Positions 29,864 through 39,464 of a stretch of 64,000 nt of DNA are shown in pieces (position 1 is the first letter of the stretch; each line of letters opens with the position of its first letter). The notes under the pieces were generated by a model. That model did no database searches. It saw only the letters and a program-made list of their open reading frames with translations, and had not been told where the DNA came from. The DNA is from Streptomyces fumanus (GTDB taxonomy: Bacteria; Actinomycetota; Actinomycetes; Streptomycetales; Streptomycetaceae): positions 248,001 to 312,000 of the forward strand of contig NZ_BNBI01000008.1 in the NCBI RefSeq assembly GCF_014655295.1, written 5' to 3'. The translations under genes were made by a program, and so were the position numbers.

Positions 29864-30678
29864 CCGCGCACGCGGTGCCGGTCCGGGAACGCCCCCTGGC
29901 CTCGGCCCTGATCGAGATCGAGACGGTGGCGGCCCGGCGGCTGCGCAGACTGCGCCGGGCGCCGGGCAGGCTGGTCGGCATCATCATGAACCCGATCATC
30001 GTGCTGGTGGCCTTCGGCTATCTGCTCGGCGACTCGGTGGTGGCGCCCGGCAACGGCGAGTACACCGAGTACATCTTCGCCGGCGGGCTGATGCAGGTCG
30101 GGCTGGCGGGCATCACGCCGACGGCGGTGGCGGTGGCGCTGGACCTGCGCAGCGGCCTGGTCGACCGGCTGCGCTCGCTGCCGATCTCCCGGGCCACCGT
30201 CCTGGTCGGCAACTCGCTCGGCGACCTGGTGATGGGACTGCTGGGCATCGCCGTGGTCACCCTCGCCGGCCTGCTGCTGGGCTGGCGCCCGCACACCGAC
30301 CCGCTCTCCGTGCTCGCCGGGTTCGGGGTGGCCGCCGTGTTCGTCTACGCCATGGTCTGGGTCGGCATCATGCTCGGCCTGCTCTGGCGCAACCTGGAGA
30401 CCATCGAGTCCGTCGGCGGCCTCATCGCGGTGGTGTTCTCCTTCCTGTCCACGGGGTTCATCTCGCCCGACCGGATGCCCGCGCTGGTCCGCCCGATCGC
30501 CGAGTGGAACCCGGTCAGCGCCGTGGTCACCGCGGTGCGCGACCTGTGGGGCAACCCGCAGAACGTCTCCGGGTTCGCCGCCACCCACTCCGCCCTCGTG
30601 GTCGTGCTCTCCCTCGCCGCCGTACTGGCGGTGACCGGCACGATCAGCATCCGCCGCTACCGCTCCAGCAACCGCTGA
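29860..30678 (+). CDS. ABC-2 type permease (DrrB-like)
   Basis: 272 aa. Six hydrophobic segments are visible, beginning with LVGIIMNPIIVLVAFGYLL and ending at LVVVLSLAAVLAVTG, with the ABC-2 signature around LRSLPISRATVLVG and the EWNPVSAVVTAVRDLWGN motif typical of DrrB/NodJ-type exporters. It sits in the inner membrane and should pair with the ATPase encoded at 32184, separated from it by the P450 and MbtH genes. In antibiotic clusters such pairs export the product and give self-resistance. Reading is in the NRPS operon; a tiny ORF bridges from the NRPS stop. Confidence 0.88.
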   Translation: MTAHAVPVRERPLASALIEIETVAARRLRRLRRAPGRLVGIIMNPIIVLVAFGYLLGDSVVAPGNGEYTEYIFAGGLMQVGLAGITPTAVAVALDLRSGLVDRLRSLPISRATVLVGNSLGDLVMGLLGIAVVTLAGLLLGWRPHTDPLSVLAGFGVAAVFVYAMVWVGIMLGLLWRNLETIESVGGLIAVVFSFLSTGFISPDRMPALVRPIAEWNPVSAVVTAVRDLWGNPQNVSGFAATHSALVVVLSLAAVLAVTGTISIRRYRSSNR

Positions 30679-30719
30679 GCCGTCCCACCGAAGGAGCCGA
30701 CGATGTCGAGGCAGCCGTC

Positions 30720-31946
30720 ATGACCGCGCACCCGGCCGAGCGGGCCGACCCGCGCTTCCCGGACCTGGCCGACCCGCGCACGTTCATCGACACCGACCTG
30801 CCCGCCCTGTGGCGCACCCTGCGCGCCGAGGCGCCGGTGCACTGGAACCCGCCCGCCGAGGACCGGCCCGGCTTCTGGGCCGTCACCCGCTACGAGGACG
30901 TACTGGCGGTCTACAAGGACAACCGCAGGTTCACCTCCGAGCAGGGCAATGTGCTCTCCACCCTGCTCCAGGGCGGTGACTCCGCGGCCGGCAAGATGCT
31001 CGCCGTCACCGACGGGCCCCGGCACCGCGAGACCCGCAAGCTGATGCTGAAGTCGTTCTCCCCGCGTGTCCTGGAGCACGTCGGCCACCTGGTGCGCCGC
31101 CGCACCCAGCGGCTGATCGCCGAGGTGGTGGCCCGGGGCGAGGCGGACTTCGCCACCGATGTCGCGGACCACATCCCGATCAACACCATCGGCGACCTGA
31201 TGGACATCCCGGTGGCCGACCGCGGCAAGCTCGTGGAGTGGAACAACCGCACCCTGTCCCGCTACGACGAGCAGGACTCGCAGTTGGAGGAGTGGCTGGC
31301 CCGCAACGAGATCCTGCTGTACTTCGGTGAACTGGCCCGCGAGCGGCGCAGATCGCCGGGGGAGGACGTGGTCAGCGCGCTGGCCACCGGGCTGGTGGAC
31401 GGCGAGCCGCTCACCGAGGACGAGATCGTCTTCAACTGCTACAGCCTGGTGCTCGGCGCCGACGAGTCCAGCCGGATGTCCTCCATCGGCGCCCTGATCG
31501 CGCTGGCCGGACACCCCGACCAGTGGCGGGCGCTGAAGACCGGCGAGGTCAGCATCGCCGAGGCCACCGAGGAGGTGCTGCGCTGGACGACGCCCGCGAT
31601 GCACTTCGGCCGCCGGGCCCTGGAGGACGTACCGCTGGGCGACCGGGTGATCCGGGCCGGTGACGTGGTGACGCTGTGGAACTCCTCGGCCAACTTCGAC
31701 GAGGAGGTCTTCCCGGACGCACAGCGGTTCGACCTCGGCCGCAAGCCCAACCGGCACGTCGCTTTCGGCCACGGCCCGCATTACTGCATCGGCGCGTTCC
31801 TGGGCCGCGCGCACGTTTCCGCGGTGCTGGAGGCATTGCGCGACCAGGTCGCCGCGGTGGAAATCCGCGGCGAGCCGCGGCGGCTGTTCTCCAATTTCGT
31901 CTACGGATATCTGGGACTGCCGGTCGCTTTGACCGAAGAACGGTGA
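30720..31946 (+). CDS. Cytochrome P450
   Basis: 408 aa, a bacterial class I soluble P450. The heme-binding loop FGHGPHYCIGAFLG (Cys near 357), EEVLR for the ExxR pair, and the I-helix motif LVLGADESSRM are visible. The usual (A/G)GxxT reads GADESS, with Ser replacing the conserved Thr used for O2 protonation. Ferredoxin genes are absent, so redox partners are elsewhere. In an NRPS operon next to mbtH it could hydroxylate a carrier-bound amino acid or cross-link aromatic side chains; the sequence does not tell which. The start at 30720 has GTCGAGG upstream. Confidence 0.9.
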   Translation: MTAHPAERADPRFPDLADPRTFIDTDLPALWRTLRAEAPVHWNPPAEDRPGFWAVTRYEDVLAVYKDNRRFTSEQGNVLSTLLQGGDSAAGKMLAVTDGPRHRETRKLMLKSFSPRVLEHVGHLVRRRTQRLIAEVVARGEADFATDVADHIPINTIGDLMDIPVADRGKLVEWNNRTLSRYDEQDSQLEEWLARNEILLYFGELARERRRSPGEDVVSALATGLVDGEPLTEDEIVFNCYSLVLGADESSRMSSIGALIALAGHPDQWRALKTGEVSIAEATEEVLRWTTPAMHFGRRALEDVPLGDRVIRAGDVVTLWNSSANFDEEVFPDAQRFDLGRKPNRHVAFGHGPHYCIGAFLGRAHVSAVLEALRDQVAAVEIRGEPRRLFSNFVYGYLGLPVALTEER

Positions 31947-31971
31947 CGACGCGTACAGAAGGAGTGGGGAA

Positions 31972-32187
31972 ATGAGCGGCAATCCTTTCGACGACGAGAA
32001 CGGTACGTTCCTGGTGCTGGCCAACGCCGAGGAACAGCACTCGATCTGGCCGGCCTTCGCCGAGGTGCCCGACGGCTGGACGGTCGTGCACCCGGAGAGC
32101 GGCCGGGCCGAGGCGCTGGAGTACGTCGAGCGGCACTGGAGCGACATGCGGCCCCGGTCGCTGCGGGAACGCGCGGCCCAGCGGTGA
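31972..32187 (+). CDS. MbtH-like protein
   Basis: 71 aa, the standard length. The conserved NPFDDE, EEQHSIWPAFAEVPDGW, the LEYVERHW segment and DMRPRSLRER are all present, including the invariant Trp residues. MbtH proteins bind A domains and help them fold and adenylate. With four A domains in cis and one in trans in the cluster, this is the only MbtH seen here. It has a ribosome site AAGGAGTGGGG and overlaps the next gene (ATPase) by GTGA. Confidence 0.95.
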   Translation: MSGNPFDDENGTFLVLANAEEQHSIWPAFAEVPDGWTVVHPESGRAEALEYVERHWSDMRPRSLRERAAQR

Positions 32188-33152
32188 CCCACGCCATCAG
32201 GGCCGAGGGCCTCGCCCGGCACTACGGCGGGGTGACCGCGCTGGCCGGCATCGACCTGGAGGTGGCGGCGGGCACCGTGCTGGGCCTGCTCGGCCCCAAC
32301 GGGGCGGGCAAGACGACCGCGGTGCGCATCCTCACCACGCTGCTGAAACCCAGCGGCGGCCGGGCCGAGGTGGCCGGCTACGACGTGGCCCGCGAACCGG
32401 CCCGGGTGCGCTCGCGGATCGGGCTGGCCGGGCAGTACGCGGCGGTCGACGAACTGCTCACCGGCCGGGAGAACCTGGTGATGTTCGGCCGGCTGCTGCA
32501 CCTGAGCCGCGCCGTGGCCCGGGACCGCGCGGACGAGCTGGTGCGCCGGTTCGAACTGACCCAGGCCGCCGACCGGCCGGCGGGCACCTACTCCGGCGGT
32601 ATGCGCCGGCGCCTGGACCTGGCGAGCTGCCTGATCGGCTCGCCGGAGGTGCTCTTCCTCGACGAGCCGACGGTGGGCCTGGACCCGGCCAGCCGGATCG
32701 TGCTGTGGAGCACCGTCCGCGCCCTGGTCGACGACGGCATGACGGTGCTGCTGACCACCCAGTACCTGGACGAGGCCGACTGGCTGGCCGACGAGGTCGC
32801 CGTGATCGAGTCCGGCCGGACCATCGCGGCCGGCACCCCGGAGGAGCTCAAGCGCAAGGTCGGCGAGGACCGGCTGGAGGTGCAGCTCGTCGCCTCGGCC
32901 GGCCCCGGGGAGACCGCCGCCGCCACCGCGTCGGCGGTGCGCGTGCTCACCCCCATCGCCCAGGCGCCGCCCACCGTGGACCAGGTCACCGGGCGGATCT
33001 CCGTACAGCTCAACGACGGCGCCCAGGGCGTCGGCGCCGCCGCGGTCGCGCTGCGCGAGGCGGGCGTGGACGTCGCGGACTTCGTGCTGCGCAGGCCCAC
33101 GCTGGACGACGTGTTCCTCAACCTGGTCGGCCACTCGGCCGACAACGGCTGA
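32184..33152 (+). CDS. ABC transporter ATP-binding protein (DrrA-like)
   Basis: 322 aa. The Walker A GPNGAGKTT is near 40, signature YSGGMRRRLDLA near 135, and Walker B VLFLDEPTVGLDP near 155, with a DrrA-type C-terminal extension ending in RRPTLDDVFLNLVG. This extension (LDEVFL-like) is characteristic of daunorubicin-resistance ATPases. It powers the permease encoded at 29860. It starts at a GTG overlapping the mbtH stop. The likely role is export of the peptide and self-protection. Confidence 0.92.
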   Translation: MTHAIRAEGLARHYGGVTALAGIDLEVAAGTVLGLLGPNGAGKTTAVRILTTLLKPSGGRAEVAGYDVAREPARVRSRIGLAGQYAAVDELLTGRENLVMFGRLLHLSRAVARDRADELVRRFELTQAADRPAGTYSGGMRRRLDLASCLIGSPEVLFLDEPTVGLDPASRIVLWSTVRALVDDGMTVLLTTQYLDEADWLADEVAVIESGRTIAAGTPEELKRKVGEDRLEVQLVASAGPGETAAATASAVRVLTPIAQAPPTVDQVTGRISVQLNDGAQGVGAAAVALREAGVDVADFVLRRPTLDDVFLNLVGHSADNG

Positions 33153-33233
33153 CGCCCGTATCCGCGCGGCGGTATTTCCAGTGCCTCGTCGCATCCGGTC
33201 GAGGCGAATCCCGAAGAACCCGGAGGACGGGGT

Positions 33234-34259
33234 ATGAGCGAAGTGAGCAGCAGCATTCGGGTGCGTGAGGACATGTACGCGGGCTGGCTGAGCGCCGCGG
33301 TGTACAGCGCCGCGCGACTGCGGGTGGCCGACCACCTGGCCGACGGCCCGCTCGGCGTCGACGAGCTGGCCGAGCGGACCGGCACCGACGCCGGCTCGCT
33401 GTACCGGCTGCTGCGCGCGCTGGCCGGCGCCGGGTACTTCCGCGAGGAGGAGGGCCGGCGGTTCGCGATCACCCCGCTCGCCGGGTACCTGCGCAGCGAC
33501 ACCGAGGACTCGGTCAAGGACCTGGTGCTGTTCTACGGCCGGGAGGTCTACCGGGCCTACGGGGCGCTGGCCGACGCCGTGCGCACCGGCGAGCGCGCGT
33601 TCGACATGGAGTACGGCATGCCGCTGTGGGACTACCTCAACACGGTCCGGGACACCGGCGACGCGTTCCGCAAGGGCATGGGCGCCGCCACCTGGACCGA
33701 GCAGTTGCCGCTGCCCCGGACGTACTCCTTCGACGGCATCGACACCCTGGTCGACGTCGGCGGCGGCACCGGCTCGATGCTCGCCGCCGTGCTGCACGAG
33801 CACCCCGGCATGAAGGGCGTGCTGGTGGAGATCCCCGCCGGGATCGACCACACCATGCGGCACTTCAAGGAGGCGGACGTCCAGGACCGGGTCGAGGTGC
33901 GCGAGGGCAGCGCCTTCGACGAACTGCCCGAGGGCGACGCCTACCTGATCAGTTGTGTGCTGCACGCGATGGACGACGAGCAGAGCGTGCGGGCGCTGCG
34001 CCGGATGCGGGAGTCGATCCGGCCGGGCGGCCGGGTGATCGTCCTGGAGCGGATCGTGCCGCCGGGCAACGAGCCGGGGCTGGCCCGGATGCTGGACCTG
34101 ACCATGATGCTGATGAACGGCGGCAAGGAGCGCACCGAGCAGGAGTGGCGCGACCTGTTCACCGCGAGCGGCTTCCGGTTCACCCGCGCGGTGGAGATGC
34201 CGTACTTCCAGGGCGGGGCGGAGCTGTACGCCATCGAGGGCGTCCCCGTCGAGGACTGA
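33234..34259 (+). CDS. SAM-dependent O-methyltransferase (acetylserotonin/hydroxyneurosporene type)
   Basis: 341 aa. An N-terminal dimerisation winged helix (about 10-100, LADHLADGPLGVDELAERTG) is followed by a class I methyltransferase domain with the SAM motif LVDVGGGTGSMLAAV near 175 and the late IRPGGRVIVLERIV motif. This family methylates phenolic or other hydroxyl groups of small aromatic or polyketide substrates. A likely substrate is a hydroxyl group installed by the P450, or a Trp/Tyr-type ring hydroxyl; this is inference. The gap of 81 bases after the ATPase gene, with GGAGGACGGGG before the ATG, fits the end of the main operon. A hairpin follows. Confidence 0.88.
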   Translation: MSEVSSSIRVREDMYAGWLSAAVYSAARLRVADHLADGPLGVDELAERTGTDAGSLYRLLRALAGAGYFREEEGRRFAITPLAGYLRSDTEDSVKDLVLFYGREVYRAYGALADAVRTGERAFDMEYGMPLWDYLNTVRDTGDAFRKGMGAATWTEQLPLPRTYSFDGIDTLVDVGGGTGSMLAAVLHEHPGMKGVLVEIPAGIDHTMRHFKEADVQDRVEVREGSAFDELPEGDAYLISCVLHAMDDEQSVRALRRMRESIRPGGRVIVLERIVPPGNEPGLARMLDLTMMLMNGGKERTEQEWRDLFTASGFRFTRAVEMPYFQGGAELYAIEGVPVED

Positions 34260-34276
34260 GCCGGCCGGGCCCGACC

Positions 34277-34336
34277 AGGCTCCCGTGCCGCGAGCCGAGA
34301 CGCACCCGTGGTCTCGGCTCGCCGGACCGGGAGCCT
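34277..34336 (+). terminator. Two-part hairpin after the methyltransferase gene
   Basis: A 12-bp inner stem (34290-34301 with 34311-34322) is extended by a 9-bp outer stem (34277-34285 with 34328-34336). It begins 17 bases past the methyltransferase stop and lacks a T-run. Confidence 0.7.
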
Positions 34337-34363
34337 CGTCATGTCCGAAGGCCGGAAGACGTC

Positions 34364-34414
34364 CCTGACAAATGGCTGACAAGAGGCTGACGAGCGGCTG
34401 ACACGGGGCTGACG
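34364..34414. promoter_or_regulatory. Array of five phased heptamers, SARP-like, before the MacB-type transporter
   Basis: CCTGACA (34364), GCTGACA (34375), GCTGACG (34386), GCTGACA (34397) and GCTGACG (34408) repeat directly at exactly 11 bp. On the minus strand each unit reads (T/C)GTCAG(C/G), the same core as the other SARP-type sites of this cluster. Here, though, the orientation is opposite to the downstream ABC gene (ATG at 34605). It is the longest such array in the window. Confidence 0.65.
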
Positions 34415-34604
34415 CATATCGGCGGGTTGTCCACCGCGGAAAAGGTAGGGCTAGCCCCATGTTCCGCACGGACCACGGCTCGCTAGGGTCATTTCCGTGC
34501 CGGCGACCTTGCTTCCGGCGGATCGGCTTTCCGCACGATTTTCCGAGCATTCGTATCCGCGGTCGGCCCGAACCGGTGGAATTACCAGGACCTAGGAGAT
34601 CTTC

Positions 34605-35398
<794 letters not shown>

Positions 35399-35399
<1 letters not shown>

Positions 35400-37963
35400 T
35401 GCTGCGGCTCGCGCTCAAGACCCTGCGCTACCGCAAGGGCGGCTTCCTGGCCTCGCTGATCGCGCTGTTCGTCGGCGCCGTGGTGGTCCAGGGCTGCGGC
35501 GGTCTGATGGAGACCGGCATCCGCGCCAACGTGGCGGCGCAGCGGCTCGCGGCGGCGCCCGTGGTGGTGACCGGCGACCAGGACTACCCCGGCCACGCGG
35601 TCGGGACCGCGACCGACCCGATGACCGAACGCGTCCTGCTGGACGAGGACCTGGTGGCCACCGTCGCCGGGGTGCCCGGCGTCACCGCGGCCGTACCGGA
35701 CGTGTCGGTGCCGATCACCTCGCTGGCCGGCCGGCCCGCCGAGGCGTTCGGCCACGGCTGGTCCAGCGCCCGGCTCGCACCGTACAAGCTGGTCGACGGC
35801 GCCGAGCCGGCCGCCTCCGGCGAGGTCGTGGTGGACCGCGGCACCGCGCGGAAGCTGGACCTGCGGCCGGGCGCGAAGCTGTCGGCGTCGGTGCGCGGCG
35901 TCCCGCACGACTTCACCGTCAGCGGGGTCGCCGAGAGCCGCACGGCCGGCGGGGCGGCGCTGCTGTTCACCGACGACGAGGCCACCAGGCTGTACGACCG
36001 GCCCGGACGGATCGACGACATCGGCGTGCTCGCCGCCGCCGGCACCGACCCGGTGAAGCTCGCGGCCGCGGTCGACAAGGCCGTCGCCGGCCGCGGCGCC
36101 CAGGTGCTGCACGGCAACGACCGCGGGATCGCCGAGTTCCCGGACGCGATCAGCGGCAAGCAGAACCTGATCCCGGTCGCGGGCGCGTTCGGCGGCCTGG
36201 CCACCATGGTCGCGATCTTCGTGGTGGGCAGCACCGTCGGCATGCTGATGCAGCAGCGCCGCCGGGAGATGGCGCTGCTGCGCACCACCGGGGTCACGCC
36301 GGGGCAACTGCGCCGCATGGTGATGGCCGAGACGTTCGTCATCGCGGTGCTCGCGGCCGCCCTCTCCCTCGCCCCCGGGCAGGCGTTCGGCCGGTTCATG
36401 TACGACATCCTGGTCGACCAGGGCCTGATCCCCGGCGAGATGATCTTCAGTCAGGGTTTCGTGCCGCGGCTCACCGGCTTCGGCGCCACCCTGTTCGCGG
36501 CGCTGGCCGCCGCGTTCATCGCCTCCCGCCGGGTGTCGAAGGTCCGGCCGACCGAGGCGATGGCCGAGGCGACGCTGCAGACCCGCTGGATGAGCCCGAT
36601 CCGCGGCGTCCTGGCGTTCCTGTTCCTGGGCGGCGCGACCGCGCTGGCGATCGTGACCGCGTCGGTGATGACCGGGCCGATCGCGGCGAGCACCGCCGGG
36701 CCGGCCGCGATGCTGTGGGCGGTGGGGATCGCGCTGGTCTCCCCGGGCCTGTGCCGCTGGCTGGCGGCGCTGCTGCGCTGGCCCATCGGCTGGTTCACCG
36801 GGCTGTCGGGTCGGCTGGCGATGCTCAACGCGTCGGTGCGCAAGGTCCGGCTGGCCTCGGCGGTCATCCCGATCATGCTGGCGACCGGGCTGGCCACGGC
36901 GCTGATCTATCTGCAGACCAGTCAGGAGGACGCCAACAGCCGGATCTTCGCCGAGGGGCTGAAGGCCGACGCGGTGGTGAGTTCCGCCTCCGGCGCGCTG
37001 CCGCCCTCGCTGGTGGACACCCTCGCGGGGCTGCCGGAGGTCTCCGGGGCGTCCGCCTCGGTCTCCAGTGAGGCGCGCCTGGAGACCGTGGTGAAGCCGG
37101 GCAAGGGCGAGGACGACCTGACCACGGCCCGCGAGGTCGAGCCCAGCCGGATCGACCTGCAAGGGGTCACGGCGGCCGGCGCCCGCCAGACCCTCGGGCG
37201 CCCGACGGTTCAGGGCGACTACTCCCGGCTGACCGGCGACAGCATCGTGCTGCCCACGGACGTGCTCAAGGACCGCGGCAAGCACATCGGCGACCAGGTG
37301 CGCCTGCGCTGGGGCGACGGCGAGGCGAGCACGATGACGGTGGTCGGATCGTTCGACCCGCCGCGCGGCTTCGGCTACGCGATGGTGCCCGCTGACGCGC
37401 TGCTGCCCCGCACCACCACCGGCCTGCTGCCGCAGATTCTGGTCAAGGGCGAGCGGGGCGTGTCGACCGAGGAGCTGAAGACGGCGGTGCGCAAGGCGGC
37501 CGGCGATCTGCCCGGGGTGGCCGTCGTGGACCGTCAGGAAGCCACCGTGGCGCACACCGAGAGCGACCAGAGCGGCCGGGTGGCGAGCTATCTGCTGGCC
37601 TCGGTCGTGGTCGGCTACGCGGTGATCGCGCTGGTCAACTCGCTGATCGTGGCGACCGCCGAGCGGCGGGGCGAGTTCGCCCTGCAACGGCTGATCGGCT
37701 CCACCCGCAGCCAGGTGATGTGGATGATGTCGGTCGAGGCCCTGGTGACCGCCCTGGTCGGCATCGTGCTCGGCACCGGGGTCGCGGCCGGCTCACTGGT
37801 CCCGTTCGGCATGGCCCTGGACGGGTCGGTGCTGCCCAGCGGACCCGGGTGGATCTATCCGACGATCCTGGTGACCGCCGTGGCGCTCACCTTCGCCACG
37901 ATCCTCTTCCCGACCTCGGTCGCGCTGCGGGCCAAGCCCGTGGAAGCCGCGGTCGCCCCCTGA
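35399..37963 (+). CDS. FtsX-like ABC transporter permease
   Basis: 854 aa, a duplicated FtsX permease. An N-terminal TM helix (about 17-37) is followed by a large extracytoplasmic domain, then the first FtsX core (about 255-380, with MLMQQRRREMALLRTTGVTPGQLRRM), several TM helices near 395-490, a second extracellular domain, and the final FtsX core from about 720 (VSYLLASVV, AERRGEFALQRLIGSTRSQV). Ten transmembrane segments is the expected topology. With the preceding ATPase it forms a MacB-like complex. In a peptide-antibiotic cluster this is probably self-resistance or export. Terminator hairpins follow. Confidence 0.9.
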
Positions 37964-37965
37964 CC

Positions 37966-37994
37966 GGGGTCCGGCCACCCCCCGGCCGGACCCC
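37966..37994. terminator. Hairpin after the FtsX gene
   Basis: A perfect 11-bp stem (37966-37976 with 37984-37994) with a 7-base loop starts 3 bases after the permease stop. A second hairpin (38043-38080) lies between it and the convergent LysR gene. Confidence 0.7.
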
Positions 37995-38042
37995 TACCGT
38001 GCGGCAACCCCCCGGTGTCCGGGGGGAGTCCGCGCCGGAGCA

Positions 38043-38080
38043 CCGCGGCGGCAGGTGAATCCCCCGGCCTGCCGCCGCGG
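38043..38080. terminator. Hairpin between convergent FtsX and LysR genes
   Basis: A perfect 13-bp stem (38043-38055 with 38068-38080) with a 12-base loop lies 5 bases beyond the LysR stop. It probably ends the leftward LysR transcript and backs up the upstream hairpin. Confidence 0.7.
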
Positions 38081-38085
38081 TCCGA

Positions 38086-39075
38086 TCACGACACGCAGGA
38101 ACTGTCCGCCGGCATCCAGCACGACGGGTCGGGGACCTCCGGCGGCCCGTCCGGCAGGTCGCCCAGCCACGACCGGTAGCTCGGGAAGGACCGCGCATAG
38201 TGGTAGTAGAAGCCGCGAATGATCTCCACCAGCCGGCGTGCGGTACCGCTGCTCAAGGCGTCCCGGTGCCACACCAGCGTCAACTCCGTGTACTGGGTGT
38301 CGGCCAGCGGGACGACCCGTACGTCGGAGGTGGCCCCGGTCAGCGGGGTGAGCGCCGCCGCCCCCACGTGCCGTACCCAGCTCATGGCCTCGTGATGGCC
38401 GCCCGCGTAGTGCGAGACGCGGCGGTCGCGCCGGCCGAGGGCGCCGAGCAGATGCCGTTCGACGGGAGAGAACCAGTGCTGCTGGGCATAGCCGATCCAC
38501 CACAGTCCGTCCAACTGGGAGGCGCTGAGCACCGCGTGGTCCGCCAGCGGGTGGGAGACGGGCAGCGCCAGCCAGACCGGATCGCGCACGATGGTCTCCT
38601 TGGCCAGGTCGCGGTCGCGCAGCCGCACCGGTGCGACCGAGCCCATGCCGGAGACCATCGCCGCGCCGAGCGCACCGCGCTGCACCTTGTCGACGGCGTC
38701 CGCCGACAGGATGGTCTCGGTCTGCATGTCGATCTTGGGGAGCATCGTGCGCAGCGCGCTCCGCAGGGTCGGCGGCGTCCACTCCGCGGTGCCGAACCGC
38801 AGGGTGCCCGAGGTGTCGACGGCCGCCTCCGCGATCACCGCGTCGGCCTGCTCGGCCAGCGCGGCGAGCTTGGGGATCACCCGCTCGCCGAGCGGGGTGG
38901 GGATGACGCCGTTGCGGGTGCGCACGAACAGGCTGCCTCCCACGGCCTTCTCGATCCGGCGCAACTGGGCCGACAGGCTCGGCTGCGGTATACCGATCTT
39001 CATCGCGGCTTTCGACAGGCTCCCCGTCGCGTTGATCATCTCGACGACACGCGCATGCCGGACCTCGATCTCCAT
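38086..39075 (-). CDS. LysR-family transcriptional regulator
   Basis: 329 aa from the ATG at 39075, chosen because EIEVRHARVVEMINATGSLSKAA starts the canonical LysR helix-turn-helix. An in-frame upstream extension lacks homology. HTH at about 1-60 (AMKIGIPQPSLSAQLRRIEKAVGG, split by a turn), linker, then a periplasmic-binding-type effector domain (about 90-295). The C-terminal tail is long and Cys-containing. The effector is unknown. It lies at the border between the export genes and the regulatory/accessory half of the island. A good sigma-70-like promoter sits about 210 bases upstream. Confidence 0.85.
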   Translation of the reverse strand: MEIEVRHARVVEMINATGSLSKAAMKIGIPQPSLSAQLRRIEKAVGGSLFVRTRNGVIPTPLGERVIPKLAALAEQADAVIAEAAVDTSGTLRFGTAEWTPPTLRSALRTMLPKIDMQTETILSADAVDKVQRGALGAAMVSGMGSVAPVRLRDRDLAKETIVRDPVWLALPVSHPLADHAVLSASQLDGLWWIGYAQQHWFSPVERHLLGALGRRDRRVSHYAGGHHEAMSWVRHVGAAALTPLTGATSDVRVVPLADTQYTELTLVWHRDALSSGTARRLVEIIRGFYYHYARSFPSYRSWLGDLPDGPPEVPDPSCWMPADSSCVS

Positions 39076-39464
39076 GCCCCCGTACCTTCCCCATGGCAGC
39101 CAGAAGCTGCTGCGAGCGAAGCGATGCCCTGTTCGGTCCCTGGCCGGACGTTTGCGGCGGCGGCACTCACCAAGTCGTGCGGCGGCGCGTCTCCTCAGGC
39201 GGCCGGGAGTCAACGGGTTTCTCGGCGCCGCTGAACCGGCCCGGTACGGCCTCCGGAGGACAGCGGTTTCCAGAGACCCCAAGCCCATAATAATAATGGC
39301 GTTTCTTTTTTCAAGGAGCCCAACAGGGCCGCCCGTTGGGCACCTGCCGGCCCGCTCCGGGAAGGATCACGGTGACGCGACCAAGGGCGGCGGGCACCCG
39401 GCGGGCACCGGCCGGCGCGGCCGCCGGGGACCGGCCGTGCCGCTGACCGGGCCGGGCGCCGGTG
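39076..39464. other. Gap between the LysR and SDR genes
   Basis: Both genes read leftwards. The gap holds the LysR promoter (39287-39314), a leader of about 200 bases before the LysR start, and GC-rich sequence next to the SDR stop. No supported ORF was found in it. Confidence 0.5.
39287..39314 (-). promoter_or_regulatory. Sigma-70-like promoter upstream of the LysR gene
   Basis: On the minus strand TTGAAA (39309-39314) is followed after 16 bases by TATTAT (39287-39292), within an AT-rich patch that is unusual here. It points to the LysR gene, leaving a leader of about 200 bases. Confidence 0.55.

Larger units (their letters stand above)
34260..34604. other. Gap between the methyltransferase and MacB-type ATPase genes
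   Basis: From left to right it holds a large terminator-like hairpin (34277-34336), the five-fold CTGAC repeat array (34364-34414) and an AT-richer stretch up to the ATPase start at 34605. No ORF is supported. Confidence 0.6.

Noticed and set aside
30703..30723. Six-codon leader ORF before the P450 gene
   Set aside because: It has a good ribosome site and overlaps the P450 start, but it is too short to tell from chance, and the P450 start has its own possible ribosome site.
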